From positions 1-11,518 of the forward strand of contig DAOMFI010000100.1 in assembly GCA_035429725.1 (NCBI GenBank): a stretch of DNA of 11,518 bases. The letters run 5' to 3'. Positions 1 through 6,571 of this stretch are shown one piece after another. Both the position numbers and the translations under genes were made by a program. Each line of letters begins with the position of its first letter. Within the stretch, counting starts at the first letter, position 1. The notes under the pieces are model-generated. The model was given only the letters and a program-made list of their open reading frames with translations, ran no database searches and was not told where the DNA came from. The DNA comes from JALORV01 sp035429725. Lineage in GTDB: Bacteria > Pseudomonadota > Gammaproteobacteria > Burkholderiales > Burkholderiaceae_F.

Positions 1-695
1 AGGTCCGCCGCCATGCCGGCGCAGTCGCCGACGTTGTCGCCGACGTTGTCGGCGATGACGGCGGGGTTGCGCGGGTCGTCTTCGGGAATGCCGGCCTCGA
101 CCTTGCCGACCAGGTCGGCGCCGACGTCGGCGCCCTTGGTGAAGATGCCGCCGCCGAGTCGCGCGAAGATCGAGATCAGCGAGGCACCGAACGCGAAGCC
201 GATCATCGGGTGCAGCAGGTCACGCGTGTTGGCCGTGGCGTGGGTCTTCGTCAGAACCCAGTAGAAGCCGGCGACGCCGATCAGTCCGAGTCCGACCACC
301 AGCAGGCCGGTGATGGCGCCGCCACGGAAGGCGATGTTGAGCGCCGGGTTCAGGCCCTGCGTCGCGGCCTGCGCCGTGCGGACGTTGGAGCGCACCGAGA
401 CGTTCATGCCGACATAGCCGGCCAGGCCGGACAGCACCGCACCGAGCACGAAGCCGATCGCGGTCCAGAGCCCGAGCTGGGGCACCACCGCAATGATGAT
501 CGCCAGCACGACACCGACGATGGCGATCGTGCGGTACTGGCGGTTGAGGTAGGCCTGGGCGCCGGTTTGCACGGCGGCGGCGATTTCCTGCATCCGCGCG
601 TTGCCTGCGGGCTGCTTCAGGATCCAGGTAATCGACCACGCGCCAAATGCCACGGCGGCGAGGCCGCAGAGCAGGGCGAGTGCCAATGCAGACAT
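1..695 (-). CDS. hppA: Membrane-bound proton-translocating pyrophosphatase, N-terminal part (partial)
   Basis: Encodes the first 231 residues of a membrane pyrophosphatase, which hydrolyses PPi and pumps H+ (some relatives pump Na+) across the inner membrane. The gene runs off the left edge, so the C-terminal two thirds are missing. Visible are about five hydrophobic segments (residues 3-26, 56-72, 78-97, 126-148, 163-185) and then the family's cytosolic substrate motif, DVGADLVGKVE at 190-200, followed by EDDPRNPAVIADNVGDN (205-221) and GDCAGMAADL. These carry the acidic and Lys residues that bind Mg-PPi. The ATG has a good AAGGAGA Shine-Dalgarno at 701-707. It lies 44 nt downstream of adk on the same strand with no terminator between, so co-transcription is likely. 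K+ dependence and ion specificity cannot be judged because the diagnostic residues lie outside the window. Confidence 0.97.
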   Translation of the reverse strand, partial: MSALALALLCGLAAVAFGAWSITWILKQPAGNARMQEIAAAVQTGAQAYLNRQYRTIAIVGVVLAIIIAVVPQLGLWTAIGFVLGAVLSGLAGYVGMNVSVRSNVRTAQAATQGLNPALNIAFRGGAITGLLVVGLGLIGVAGFYWVLTKTHATANTRDLLHPMIGFAFGASLISIFARLGGGIFTKGADVGADLVGKVEAGIPEDDPRNPAVIADNVGDNVGDCAGMAAD

Positions 696-739
696 GAGGT
701 TCTCCTTATCGAAACTCGGATATAAAAAACAAAGCGAAG

Positions 740-1396
740 CTAGGAAGCGAGCGCGTCAAACGCGCGGCTCCGGATTTCTTCGACCGGGCCGACGCCCGAG
801 ATCCTGCGGTACCTGGGCGCGCCGGGTTCGCCCGCGGCCGCCCACTGCGAGTAGTACTCCACCAGTGCCCGGGTCTGTGCGTGGTAAACCTCGAGGCGCT
901 TGCGGACAGTATCTTCCTTGTCGTCGTCGCGCTGGATAAGAGGCTCGCCGGTGACGTCGTCACGGCCCTCGGTTTTCGGCGGGTTGAAGCGCACGTGGTA
1001 GGTGCGGCCGCTGGCGACATGCACCCGGCGCCCGCTCATGCGGTCGATGATGTCGCCGTCAGGCACGTCGATCTCGAGCACGTAGTCGATCGCAACGCCT
1101 GCCGCCTTCATGGCATCGGCCTGCGGGATTGTGCGCGGAAAACCGTCGAACAGATACCCGTTCGAGGTGTCTGGCTCTTTGAGGCGGTCCTTGACCAGTC
1201 CGATGATGATGTCGTCGGAAACCAGCCCGCCAGCGTCCATAACCTTCTTGGCTGCGATGCCCAGTGGCGTGCCGGCCTTGACGGCCGCGCGCAGCATGTC
1301 ACCGGTGGAAATCTGCGGAATGCCGAAACGTTCCTTGATGAACGCGGCCTGCGTGCCCTTGCCCGCCCCGGGCGGCCCCAGCAATATCAGTCGCAT
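740..1396 (-). CDS. adk: Adenylate kinase
   Basis: Cytoplasmic enzyme catalysing ATP + AMP = 2 ADP. The 218 residues match the long-form bacterial enzyme. The P-loop GPPGAGKGT is at residues 7-15, the AMP-binding segment with STGDMLR follows near 30-36, DGFPRT lies near 84-89, and the LID region starts with GRRVH and continues through YHVRFNPPK and DDVTGE. The LID has the His/Ser/Asp/Thr type of stabilisation seen in Gram-negative enzymes rather than four zinc-binding Cys. RKRLEVYH follows the LID. The ATG is preceded by AGAGGA about 8 nt upstream. In betaproteobacteria adk normally follows kdsB directly; here an ABC binding-protein gene and a terminator intervene, so adk probably has its own promoter in 1397-1592. 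hppA follows on the same strand. Confidence 0.98.
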   Translation of the reverse strand: MRLILLGPPGAGKGTQAAFIKERFGIPQISTGDMLRAAVKAGTPLGIAAKKVMDAGGLVSDDIIIGLVKDRLKEPDTSNGYLFDGFPRTIPQADAMKAAGVAIDYVLEIDVPDGDIIDRMSGRRVHVASGRTYHVRFNPPKTEGRDDVTGEPLIQRDDDKEDTVRKRLEVYHAQTRALVEYYSQWAAAGEPGAPRYRRISGVGPVEEIRSRAFDALAS

Positions 1397-1469
1397 CCCC
1401 CGTCCTCTGCCCGCACTGCATCGTTGTTATGCGGCGACCGGAAACGTTGCCCGGCGCCAAAACCGCAGG

Positions 1470-1475
1470 ATTCTA
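1470..1475 (-). promoter_or_regulatory. Possible -10 element for adk
   Basis: The minus strand reads TAGAAT here, one mismatch from TATAAT, about 75 nt upstream of the adk ATG. It sits in the 196-nt gap between adk and the terminator of the upstream gene, where adk needs a promoter if that terminator works. I see no convincing -35 hexamer 16-18 nt further upstream, so this is only a candidate. The rest of the gap (1397-1592) shows no gene I can support. Confidence 0.25.
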
Positions 1476-1592
1476 CCCGGATCAGGTGTCCGGGCGCCCT
1501 GGGCACGTCGAGCGGCCACCTGCCGGTGCCTTGCCAGGCCGAGCGAGAAGCAGAGGGGCCACGGATGGCCCTGCGTCGGTACTGAAAAGAAG

Positions 1593-1618
1593 AAGCGGGG
1601 CCGGATCCGGCCCCGCTT
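1593..1618 (-). terminator. Rho-independent terminator of the ABC binding-protein gene
   Basis: A perfect 26-bp palindrome (AAGCGGGGCCGGA and its complement, centred on a GGATCC) starts 14 nt beyond the stop codon of the substrate-binding protein gene. On the minus strand it is followed by the pyrimidine-rich, T-containing stretch CTTCTTTTC. The stem is very GC-rich and the downstream tract is interrupted by C, so termination may be partial. It separates the upstream envelope operon from adk-hppA. Confidence 0.75.
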
Positions 1619-1632
1619 TCCGTGAAGCCAGG

Positions 1633-3198
1633 TCAGTCGATGCGCACCCACTCGGCGATCAGCCAGTTGTCGGGCCGATGCACCACATTGACATTGCTGC
1701 GCATCGCCCAGGGAATGACCTGACGATGCAGCGGGACATGGTGAACCTGTTCGTTGTGCTCGGTGAGGGCGTCGGTGATCAATTGCCGCCGCTTGGCCGG
1801 GTCGGTCTCGATTGCGGCCGCGTCGATCAAGGTGTCGAGCTTGGCGTTGACGTAGCGGCCATAGTTGAAGCTGCCGTTGCCGGTCTTGTCGTCCTTCGAG
1901 CGCAGCACCGGCGACAGCATCGTCTGCGCGTCGGTGATCGCGCCGCCCCAGCCCAGCATGTAGAAGCTGGTGTCGAACTTCTCAAGCTTGGGGAAGTAGG
2001 TCGCGCGCGGCAGTGCGGTGACCTTGGTCTGGATGCCGATGCGCGACAGCATGGCCGCCACTGCAACGCAGATTTCCTCGTCATTGATGTAACGGTTGTT
2101 GGGGCAGTCGAGCGTGACCTCGAAGCCGTTTGGATACCCGGCCTCGGCCAGCAGCTTCTTCGCGGCCTCGGGGTCGTAGGGACGGCGCTTCTCGATCTCA
2201 GGGGTGGACGGCAGCGTCGATGGCGTGATGCCGCCGGTAGGCAGAGCCGCGCCGCGCATCGTTTTGCCTTTCAGCGCCTCAATGTCGATCGCCTGGTACA
2301 CCGCCTGGCGCACGCGCCTGTCCTTGAACGGGTTCTTGCCCTTGACGTTCGAGTACAGCAGCTCGTCGCGGCTCTGGTCGAACCCGAAGAAGATGATTCG
2401 GTTCTCCTGGCCCTCGACCACCTTGATGTCCTTGTTGGCTTTCAGGCGCGCAACGTCCTGCGGCGGGGGATCGAGGATGAAGTCAACCTGGGCCGACAGC
2501 AACGCGGCGACGCGGGTGGCGTCGGAGCCGATCGGCGAGTACACGATCTCGTCGATGTTGCCGGTGACCGTGCCCCACCACGCCGGGTTCTTCTTGAGAA
2601 CGCTCTTCACTCCGGGCTCGCGCGAGACCAGCATGAACGGCCCGGTGCCGTTGGCGTTGCGCGAGGCATAGGTCTCCTCGCGGTCCTTGAACGACAGCGG
2701 CCGCTCGACCTTGTTCTTCTCGGCCCACGCCTTGTTCATGATGAAGACGGTGGCAATGTGCTCGAGCGTGATCGGATTGGGCTTGTCCTGCACGAACTCA
2801 ACGGTGTAGTCGTCGATCTTGCGCGGCTTGCCGGACGGGATCGCGTACTGCCGTATCTGCGAGTTCGGATGGCTGGCGCGCTCGAACGAGAAGACGACGT
2901 CGTCCGCGGTAAACGGCGCGCCGTCGTGGAACTTGACGCCCTTGCGCAGGTTGAAGCGCCACGTTGTCGGATTGACCTGCGTCCACGAGACGGCCAGCGC
3001 CGGGACGATCTTCATGTCCCTGTCGCGCATCACCAGCGTGTCGTGCACCTGCTGTGCGAACAGGTTGGTCAGCAGTTCGTTCTGCGAATACGGATCGGCG
3101 GTCTGGTAGTCGCCCTGCGAGGCCCAGCGCAGTGTCTTGGCATGCGCGCCGGCGGTGGCCAGCGCGGCCAGCAGGAGGAACGCGACGAGTCGCTTCAT
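1633..3198 (-). CDS. ABC transporter periplasmic substrate-binding protein, oligopeptide/dipeptide type (SBP family 5)
   Basis: A 521-residue exported solute-binding protein of the DppA/OppA class, expected to capture a peptide or similar ligand in the periplasm for an ABC importer. Residues 1-20 form a typical signal peptide (MKRL, hydrophobic core, AHA cleavage site before KTLRWASQGD). There is no lipobox Cys. Family hallmarks include the N-terminal segment LRWASQGDYQTADPYS, WRFNLRKGVKFHDGAPFTADDVVFSFER in the middle of the N-domain, NGTGPFMLVSREPG, and RRVRQAVYQAIDIEAL plus PYDPEAAKKLLAEAGYPNGF in the C-domain. The frame is open further upstream, to 3255, but that start would overlap kdsB and lacks a signal peptide; AAGGAGA at 3205-3211 supports 3198. 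The gene lies 31 nt after kdsB and is followed by a terminator. No permease or ATPase gene is present, so it is an orphan here and its ligand is unknown. Confidence 0.93.
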   Translation of the reverse strand: MKRLVAFLLLAALATAGAHAKTLRWASQGDYQTADPYSQNELLTNLFAQQVHDTLVMRDRDMKIVPALAVSWTQVNPTTWRFNLRKGVKFHDGAPFTADDVVFSFERASHPNSQIRQYAIPSGKPRKIDDYTVEFVQDKPNPITLEHIATVFIMNKAWAEKNKVERPLSFKDREETYASRNANGTGPFMLVSREPGVKSVLKKNPAWWGTVTGNIDEIVYSPIGSDATRVAALLSAQVDFILDPPPQDVARLKANKDIKVVEGQENRIIFFGFDQSRDELLYSNVKGKNPFKDRRVRQAVYQAIDIEALKGKTMRGAALPTGGITPSTLPSTPEIEKRRPYDPEAAKKLLAEAGYPNGFEVTLDCPNNRYINDEEICVAVAAMLSRIGIQTKVTALPRATYFPKLEKFDTSFYMLGWGGAITDAQTMLSPVLRSKDDKTGNGSFNYGRYVNAKLDTLIDAAAIETDPAKRRQLITDALTEHNEQVHHVPLHRQVIPWAMRSNVNVVHRPDNWLIAEWVRID

Positions 3199-3204
3199 CG
3201 AAAG

Positions 3205-3211
3205 TCTCCTT
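3205..3211 (-). promoter_or_regulatory. Shine-Dalgarno that fixes the start of the substrate-binding protein gene
   Basis: AAGGAGA on the minus strand, 6 nt before the ATG at 3198. It decides against the longer upstream reading, which would run into kdsB and precede the signal peptide with a charged, Arg-rich stretch. Confidence 0.8.
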
Positions 3212-3229
3212 CGGTCGAGGCGGCGGAGT

Positions 3230-3997
3230 CTATCGCCGCGCGGCGAACAGGGCACGCACCTGCTCGAGATCAGCCGGCGTGTCGACGCCCGGGGGCAGGG
3301 CGTCCTGCAGGTCGAGCACCGCGATGCGATGGCCGTGGGCCAGCGCCCTCAGCTGTTCGAGCCGTTCGAGTTCCTCCAGCGGATCCGGGGGCAGCCGCGG
3401 AAACTGCGTCAGGAACCCGGCCCGATAGGCGTACAGCCCGATATGCCGGCGCGCGCCGAGCGTCGAAGGCAACATTGTCCTGTCCGTGTCGAACGCATCG
3501 CGTGCCCACGGGATCGGCGCGCGGGAAAAGTAGAGTGCCCGACCGCGTCGATCGGTGACCACCTTGACGACGTTGGGGTTGAAGAACTCAGCGGCATCCA
3601 GGATCGGGTGCGCCGCTGTGGCCATCGCGCAATCGGGGCTGCTCTCGAGCAGAGCGGCAACGGCGTCGATGACCGCCGGCGGGATCAGCGGCTCGTCACC
3701 CTGGACATTGACCACGACCTCGTCCGCGGCCAGCCCGAGCATCGCGACGGCCTGTGCCAGGCGGTCTGTGCCGGTCGCGTGATCCGGAGACGTCGCCAGC
3801 GACTCGACGCCGTGCTGGCGGCAGGCGTCGACGATCTCGTCACTGTCGGCCGCCACCACAATGCGGCCGGCGCGGCTCGCGCGGGCGCATTGGGCAACGC
3901 GGACCACCATCGGCAGACCGGCAATATCGGCCAGGGGCTTGCGCGGAAGCCGCGTCGACGCCAGCCGCGCCGGGATGATGACGGTGAATCCGGCCAC
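3230..3997 (-). CDS. kdsB: 3-deoxy-manno-octulosonate cytidylyltransferase (CMP-Kdo synthetase)
   Basis: Cytoplasmic enzyme that activates Kdo with CTP to CMP-Kdo for transfer onto lipid A. It has 255 residues, the usual size. The nucleotide-binding signature IIPARLASTRLPRKPL is at residues 7-22, HATGTDR at 73-79, NVQGDEPLIPP at 97-107, and HIGLYAYR lies near 187-194, all typical of the family. The start is GTG: an in-frame stop lies 18 nt upstream, so no longer form exists. The gene begins 18 nt after the Trm112-like gene and has only a weak Shine-Dalgarno, which suggests translation is coupled to the upstream genes. It belongs to the envelope operon with lpxK. Confidence 0.97.
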   Translation of the reverse strand: MAGFTVIIPARLASTRLPRKPLADIAGLPMVVRVAQCARASRAGRIVVAADSDEIVDACRQHGVESLATSPDHATGTDRLAQAVAMLGLAADEVVVNVQGDEPLIPPAVIDAVAALLESSPDCAMATAAHPILDAAEFFNPNVVKVVTDRRGRALYFSRAPIPWARDAFDTDRTMLPSTLGARRHIGLYAYRAGFLTQFPRLPPDPLEELERLEQLRALAHGHRIAVLDLQDALPPGVDTPADLEQVRALFAARR

Positions 3998-4015
3998 GGT
4001 TGCGCCCGGCTGGGC

Positions 4016-4198
4016 TCAGCGCCCGAGTTCTGCCGGTTCGACCTTGCGTGCCTCGGACTCGAGCATCACCGGTATGCCGTCGCGGATCGGGTAGGCGAGC
4101 GCATCGGCCTTGCAGACGAGTTCCTGGGCATCCTTGTGGTAGTCGAGCGCTCCCTTGCAGAGCGGGCAGACGAGGATGTCAAGCAGTCGAGGGTCCAT
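4016..4198 (-). CDS. Trm112-like small protein (UPF0434/YcaR family)
   Basis: A 60-residue protein of the Trm112/UPF0434 family, regularly found between lpxK and kdsB in Proteobacteria. CPLCKG (Cys11, Cys14) and the diagnostic LAYPIRDGIPVML (34-46) are clear. A third Cys is at 29, but the fourth position of a full zinc site is not Cys (Asp32), so tight zinc binding is doubtful. Its ATG lies inside the end of lpxK (20-nt overlap), with no strong Shine-Dalgarno, which points to translational coupling. Its role in bacteria is not settled; Trm112 in eukaryotes activates methyltransferases. The placement suggests a role near lipid A/Kdo synthesis, but that is inference. Confidence 0.93.
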   Translation of the reverse strand: MDPRLLDILVCPLCKGALDYHKDAQELVCKADALAYPIRDGIPVMLESEARKVEPAELGR

Positions 4199-5246
4199 TC
4201 GCGGTCTTTCGGTGAGGAGTCAGGCGCGCTACGACCAGATCGATCAGCCGCTCTTCGATCGCCGCCGCGAGCGGCACGACCCAGATGCGGGAATCCTTGC
4301 GCAAGGGCTCGATGCGTTCGCATTTTACGGCGTCCTTTTCGGTGATCAGCACGAGGTGCGTGCGGAGCCGGGCGAACGGGTTATCCCGAAAATCGTAGTG
4401 GTCAGGCAAGGGCAGCGGTTCGAAGCTGAGGCCGGCGGCGCGCAACATGGCGAAGAAACGTTCAGGGACACCGATGCCGGCGGCGGCCGTCATCCTCAAC
4501 GAACCCGCCACCTGACGGCGCGCCAGTTCCGCCAGCGGCATCGTGCGAGCGCGGTCGCCGAGCCGATGGACTTCATCGGAAAGTCGGGTCTGCATTGCGA
4601 AGCTCGGAGCCCGCCACGCCACGGCAGGAGCGTTCCGCAGCACGACCGCATCCACGGCTTCGAGCCGGCTGGCCGGTTCGCGCAGCGGGCCGGCCGGCAG
4701 CAGCCAGCCGTTGCCGAGGCCGCGCTCGTCTACCAGGGCGATCTCCATGTCGCGCGCAAGCCGCAGGTGCTGCAGCCCGTCATCGGCGACGATGACGTCG
4801 CAGTCGGCATGCGCCCGTAGGAGTTCGCGCGCGGCAGCGACCCGACGGGAACCGACGGCGACGGGTGCCCGCGTGGAGCGCGCAATCAATAGCGGCTCGT
4901 CGCCGACCTCGGAGGCTGCCGCATCCGCGTCGAGGAGACGCGGCGAGCGCGCCGTCCCGCCATAGCCTCGCGACACGACGCCGGGTCGCCAGCCGCGCTG
5001 CTGCAGGGCGCGCACGAGTTCGATGGTGAATGGCGTCTTGCCGGTGCCGCCGACGTAGAGGTTGCCGACGACGACGACCGGCACGCCGACGCGCTCGGCC
5101 CGCAGCAGGCCAGCGGCATACGCCGCTCGCCGCAGCAGCAGGAGGCCGCCGTGCAGAAGTGCGAGCGGACTGAGGAGCCAGGCCAGCAGGCCGCGGCGCT
5201 GCCAGGCCGAGGTGACCGCGGCTTCCGTGGAGGCGTCAGCGGGCAC
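4179..5246 (-). CDS. lpxK: Tetraacyldisaccharide 4'-kinase
   Basis: Inner-membrane-associated kinase that phosphorylates the 4' position of the lipid A disaccharide, giving lipid IVA. It has 355 residues. After WQRRG (15-19) comes a hydrophobic N-terminal helix (about 20-48), then the Walker A segment GNLYVGGTGKTP (61-72), SRGYGG (92-97), GDEPLLIA (115-122) and DDGLQH (155-160), followed by LPAGPLREP and, near the C-terminus, LITEKDAVKC. All are family signatures. The start is GTG, 9 nt after the exbD stop, with no obvious Shine-Dalgarno; the N-terminal length fits homologues, but a nearby alternative start cannot be ruled out. The 3' end overlaps the Trm112-like gene by 20 nt. Confidence 0.96.
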   Translation of the reverse strand: MPADASTEAAVTSAWQRRGLLAWLLSPLALLHGGLLLLRRAAYAAGLLRAERVGVPVVVVGNLYVGGTGKTPFTIELVRALQQRGWRPGVVSRGYGGTARSPRLLDADAAASEVGDEPLLIARSTRAPVAVGSRRVAAARELLRAHADCDVIVADDGLQHLRLARDMEIALVDERGLGNGWLLPAGPLREPASRLEAVDAVVLRNAPAVAWRAPSFAMQTRLSDEVHRLGDRARTMPLAELARRQVAGSLRMTAAAGIGVPERFFAMLRAAGLSFEPLPLPDHYDFRDNPFARLRTHLVLITEKDAVKCERIEPLRKDSRIWVVPLAAAIEERLIDLVVARLTPHRKTANGPSTA

Positions 5247-5255
5247 CGCGGTCGA

Positions 5256-5678
5256 TCAACGACGTCCTGCGGCGCGCTGCGTGGCGAAACTGATGCGTAC
5301 GATGCCGGCCATGCGCGCGGCTTCCATCACGCTGATCACCGCCTGGTGCGGCGACTGCGCGTCGGCGTTGATGACCAGCAGTGTGTCTTCGCGGTTCTGC
5401 GCCGCCTTGGTCAGTTCCGACGCCAGCCCCTCGGCGCTGGTGGCCGACAGCAGGTTCTTCTCCAGCGCGTAACGGCCATCCGCGGTGACGGCGACGTTGA
5501 TCACGTTCGGCGGCGGCGCCGGCGTGGTCGCATCAGCGGTCGGCAACTGGATCTTGAGTTCGGCAAACCGTGAATAGGTCGTGCTGACGGCCAGAAAGAT
5601 CAGGACGATCAAGAGGACATCAATCAGCGGAATCAGGTTGACTTCCGGTTCCTCCTCGTAGGAGCGCCGAAAGCGCAT
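5256..5678 (-). CDS. exbD: ExbD/TolR-family biopolymer transport protein
   Basis: A 140-residue single-span inner-membrane protein that works with the ExbB-type channel to turn proton flux into force on an envelope partner (TonB- or TolA-like). A short charged N-terminus (MRFRRSYEEEPEV) precedes the membrane helix at about 13-35. Asp20, in LIPLIDVLL, is the conserved proton-carrying Asp of this family. The rest is a periplasmic domain ending in ISFATQRAAGRR. The frame stays open upstream to 6248, but that part is only the shadow of exbB; the ATG at 5678 shares one base with the exbB stop (TAATG), the classic coupled arrangement. No tonB gene is in the window, so the partner is unknown. Confidence 0.95.
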   Translation of the reverse strand: MRFRRSYEEEPEVNLIPLIDVLLIVLIFLAVSTTYSRFAELKIQLPTADATTPAPPPNVINVAVTADGRYALEKNLLSATSAEGLASELTKAAQNREDTLLVINADAQSPHQAVISVMEAARMAGIVRISFATQRAAGRR

Positions 5679-6283
5679 TACTGGCCCCGTCCACCGTAGA
5701 TGAATTCGAGCAGGCGCTCGGCTTGTTCCTCCATGTCGACCAGGTAGTCCTCGACAAGGCGGCGGAAATACCGGTGCGCCAGCACCGCCGGCACAGCGAC
5801 GATGATGCCCATCGCAGTGCAGTACAGCGCCACCGAGATGCCGCGCGCCAGTTCCTGCGGGCTCGACCCCGCCTGCTGCGAAGCGAAGATATGGATCATC
5901 CCGACCACGGTGCCGAACAGGCCCAGCAGCGGCGCGATCGAACCGATCGATCCCAGCAGCGTCAGGTTCTTCGTCAACCGGTTGGCGACGACGGCCCCGG
6001 CGGCTTCGATCTGCTGGATTGCACCTTCGCGCAGGACGCGGTCGTTGCGCAGGCCGGCTGCGAGGACGCGCCCGAGCGGCGAATTCTGTTCGAGCTTGCC
6101 GATGATGTCGGGCGTTACGGACTGCTTTTTGACCAGACCCACAACGTCTTCGAGGAGCCCGCTCGGTAAGATGCGGGAACGGCGCAGGGCGACGGTACGC
6201 TCGATGATCAGCGCCAGCGCAAGCACGGACGCGAGAACCAGAGGCCACACGGGCCAGCCCAACTCAACAATGATGGCGAACAA
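5678..6283 (-). CDS. exbB: ExbB/TolQ/MotA-family proton channel protein
   Basis: A 201-residue inner-membrane protein that forms the proton channel with ExbD. Three membrane segments are visible: about 8-28 (LGWPVWPLVLASVLALALII), 107-133 with the family motif LLGLFGTVVGM, and 148-170 (GISVALYCTAMGIIVAVPAV). A cytoplasmic domain lies between the first and second. I place the start at TTG (6283), because homologues begin at this point (MFAII before GWPVWPL) and no ATG or GTG fits; GGAG lies about 9 nt upstream. It is the first gene of the exbB-exbD-lpxK-trm112-kdsB operon. Sitting in front of lipid A genes, it may serve envelope assembly rather than iron uptake, but the sequence does not show this. 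Confidence 0.94.
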   Translation of the reverse strand: MFAIIVELGWPVWPLVLASVLALALIIERTVALRRSRILPSGLLEDVVGLVKKQSVTPDIIGKLEQNSPLGRVLAAGLRNDRVLREGAIQQIEAAGAVVANRLTKNLTLLGSIGSIAPLLGLFGTVVGMIHIFASQQAGSSPQELARGISVALYCTAMGIIVAVPAVLAHRYFRRLVEDYLVDMEEQAERLLEFIYGGRGQ

Positions 6284-6322
6284 CTCGTTTGACTCCGGTG
6301 ACGGCGCGCGTGAATCGCGCGA

Positions 6323-6351
6323 AATGTAGTTGCGTGCCGAGTCGACCGCAA
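6323..6351 (-). promoter_or_regulatory. Candidate sigma70 promoter for the exbB operon
   Basis: On the minus strand TTGCGG (6346-6351) and TACATT (6323-6328) stand 17 nt apart. Transcription would begin near 6315, about 30 nt before the TTG start of exbB. Matches to consensus are 3/6 and 4/6, so this is a reasonable but unproven promoter. The first CCACA-N5-TGTGG dyad lies directly upstream of the -35 box, where an activator could bind. Confidence 0.35.
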
Positions 6352-6355
6352 GTTT

Positions 6356-6370
6356 CCACAGTTCCTGTGG
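6356..6370. promoter_or_regulatory. Dyad CCACA-N5-TGTGG, copy 1
   Basis: CCACA GTTCC TGTGG; the symmetry extends one base outward and one inward (TCCACAG-TTC-CTGTGGA). The right half on the minus strand reads TTGTCCACA, one mismatch from the DnaA box TTATCCACA; the left half has two mismatches. It sits just upstream of the candidate exbB promoter. The binding protein is not known. Confidence 0.45.
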
Positions 6371-6480
6371 ACAAGTATGTGAAGAACTTGGTGCAGCTCA
6401 CGCTAAACCTTTGTCGCGACGGACTTTACAGGTCGTGCCCACACTGTAAGCAGATGGAAAAGCGACGCGAAATCAAGAGC

Positions 6481-6508
6481 TTGACAAGCTCTCACCCGTT
6501 CGTACGAG
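6481..6508 (+). promoter_or_regulatory. Candidate promoter for xseA
   Basis: A perfect TTGACA (-35) is at 6481-6486. The best -10 is TACGAG at 6503-6508 with a 16-nt spacer, which matches poorly. Placement upstream of xseA is right, but the weak -10 leaves this uncertain. Confidence 0.3.
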
Positions 6509-6533
6509 GCGCAGAAGACGTGCCGGCGCGGCG

Positions 6534-6548
6534 CCACAGGCTTTGTGG
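6534..6548. promoter_or_regulatory. Dyad CCACA-N5-TGTGG, copy 2
   Basis: CCACA GGCTT TGTGG, the same half-sites and spacing as the copy at 6356-6370, 178 bp away. It lies downstream of the candidate xseA promoter and covers the alternative GTG start, a position where a bound protein could block transcription. Confidence 0.45.
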
Positions 6549-6571
6549 ACATTTTCTGCCCGGAAACCCGC

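Larger units (their letters stand above)
6284..6571. promoter_or_regulatory. Divergent regulatory region between exbB and xseA
   Basis: About 290 nt separate the two divergent coding regions. This is less GC-rich than the surroundings and contains no gene I can support. It holds candidate promoters on both strands and two similar dyads, listed separately. The expected transcripts are the envelope operon leftward and xseA-sodB rightward. Confidence 0.7.

Noticed and set aside
1429..3558. Open plus-strand frame of 709 codons opposite the binding protein and kdsB genes
   Set aside because: It is antisense to two clear genes, its translation is Arg/Gly/Asp/Val-rich without family features, and such long antisense frames are expected at this GC content.
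3137..4345. Open plus-strand frame of 402 codons opposite kdsB and the Trm112-like gene
   Set aside because: Shadow of two recognised genes; no motif or ribosome site.
5679..6248. Upstream extension of exbD in the same frame
   Set aside because: It only reads exbB out of frame; ExbD homology starts at MRFRR with the TAATG junction.
6351..6386. DnaA-box-like sequences suggesting a replication origin
   Set aside because: Only one near-match and one poor match; no AT-rich region, no dnaA/dnaN/gyrB neighbours.
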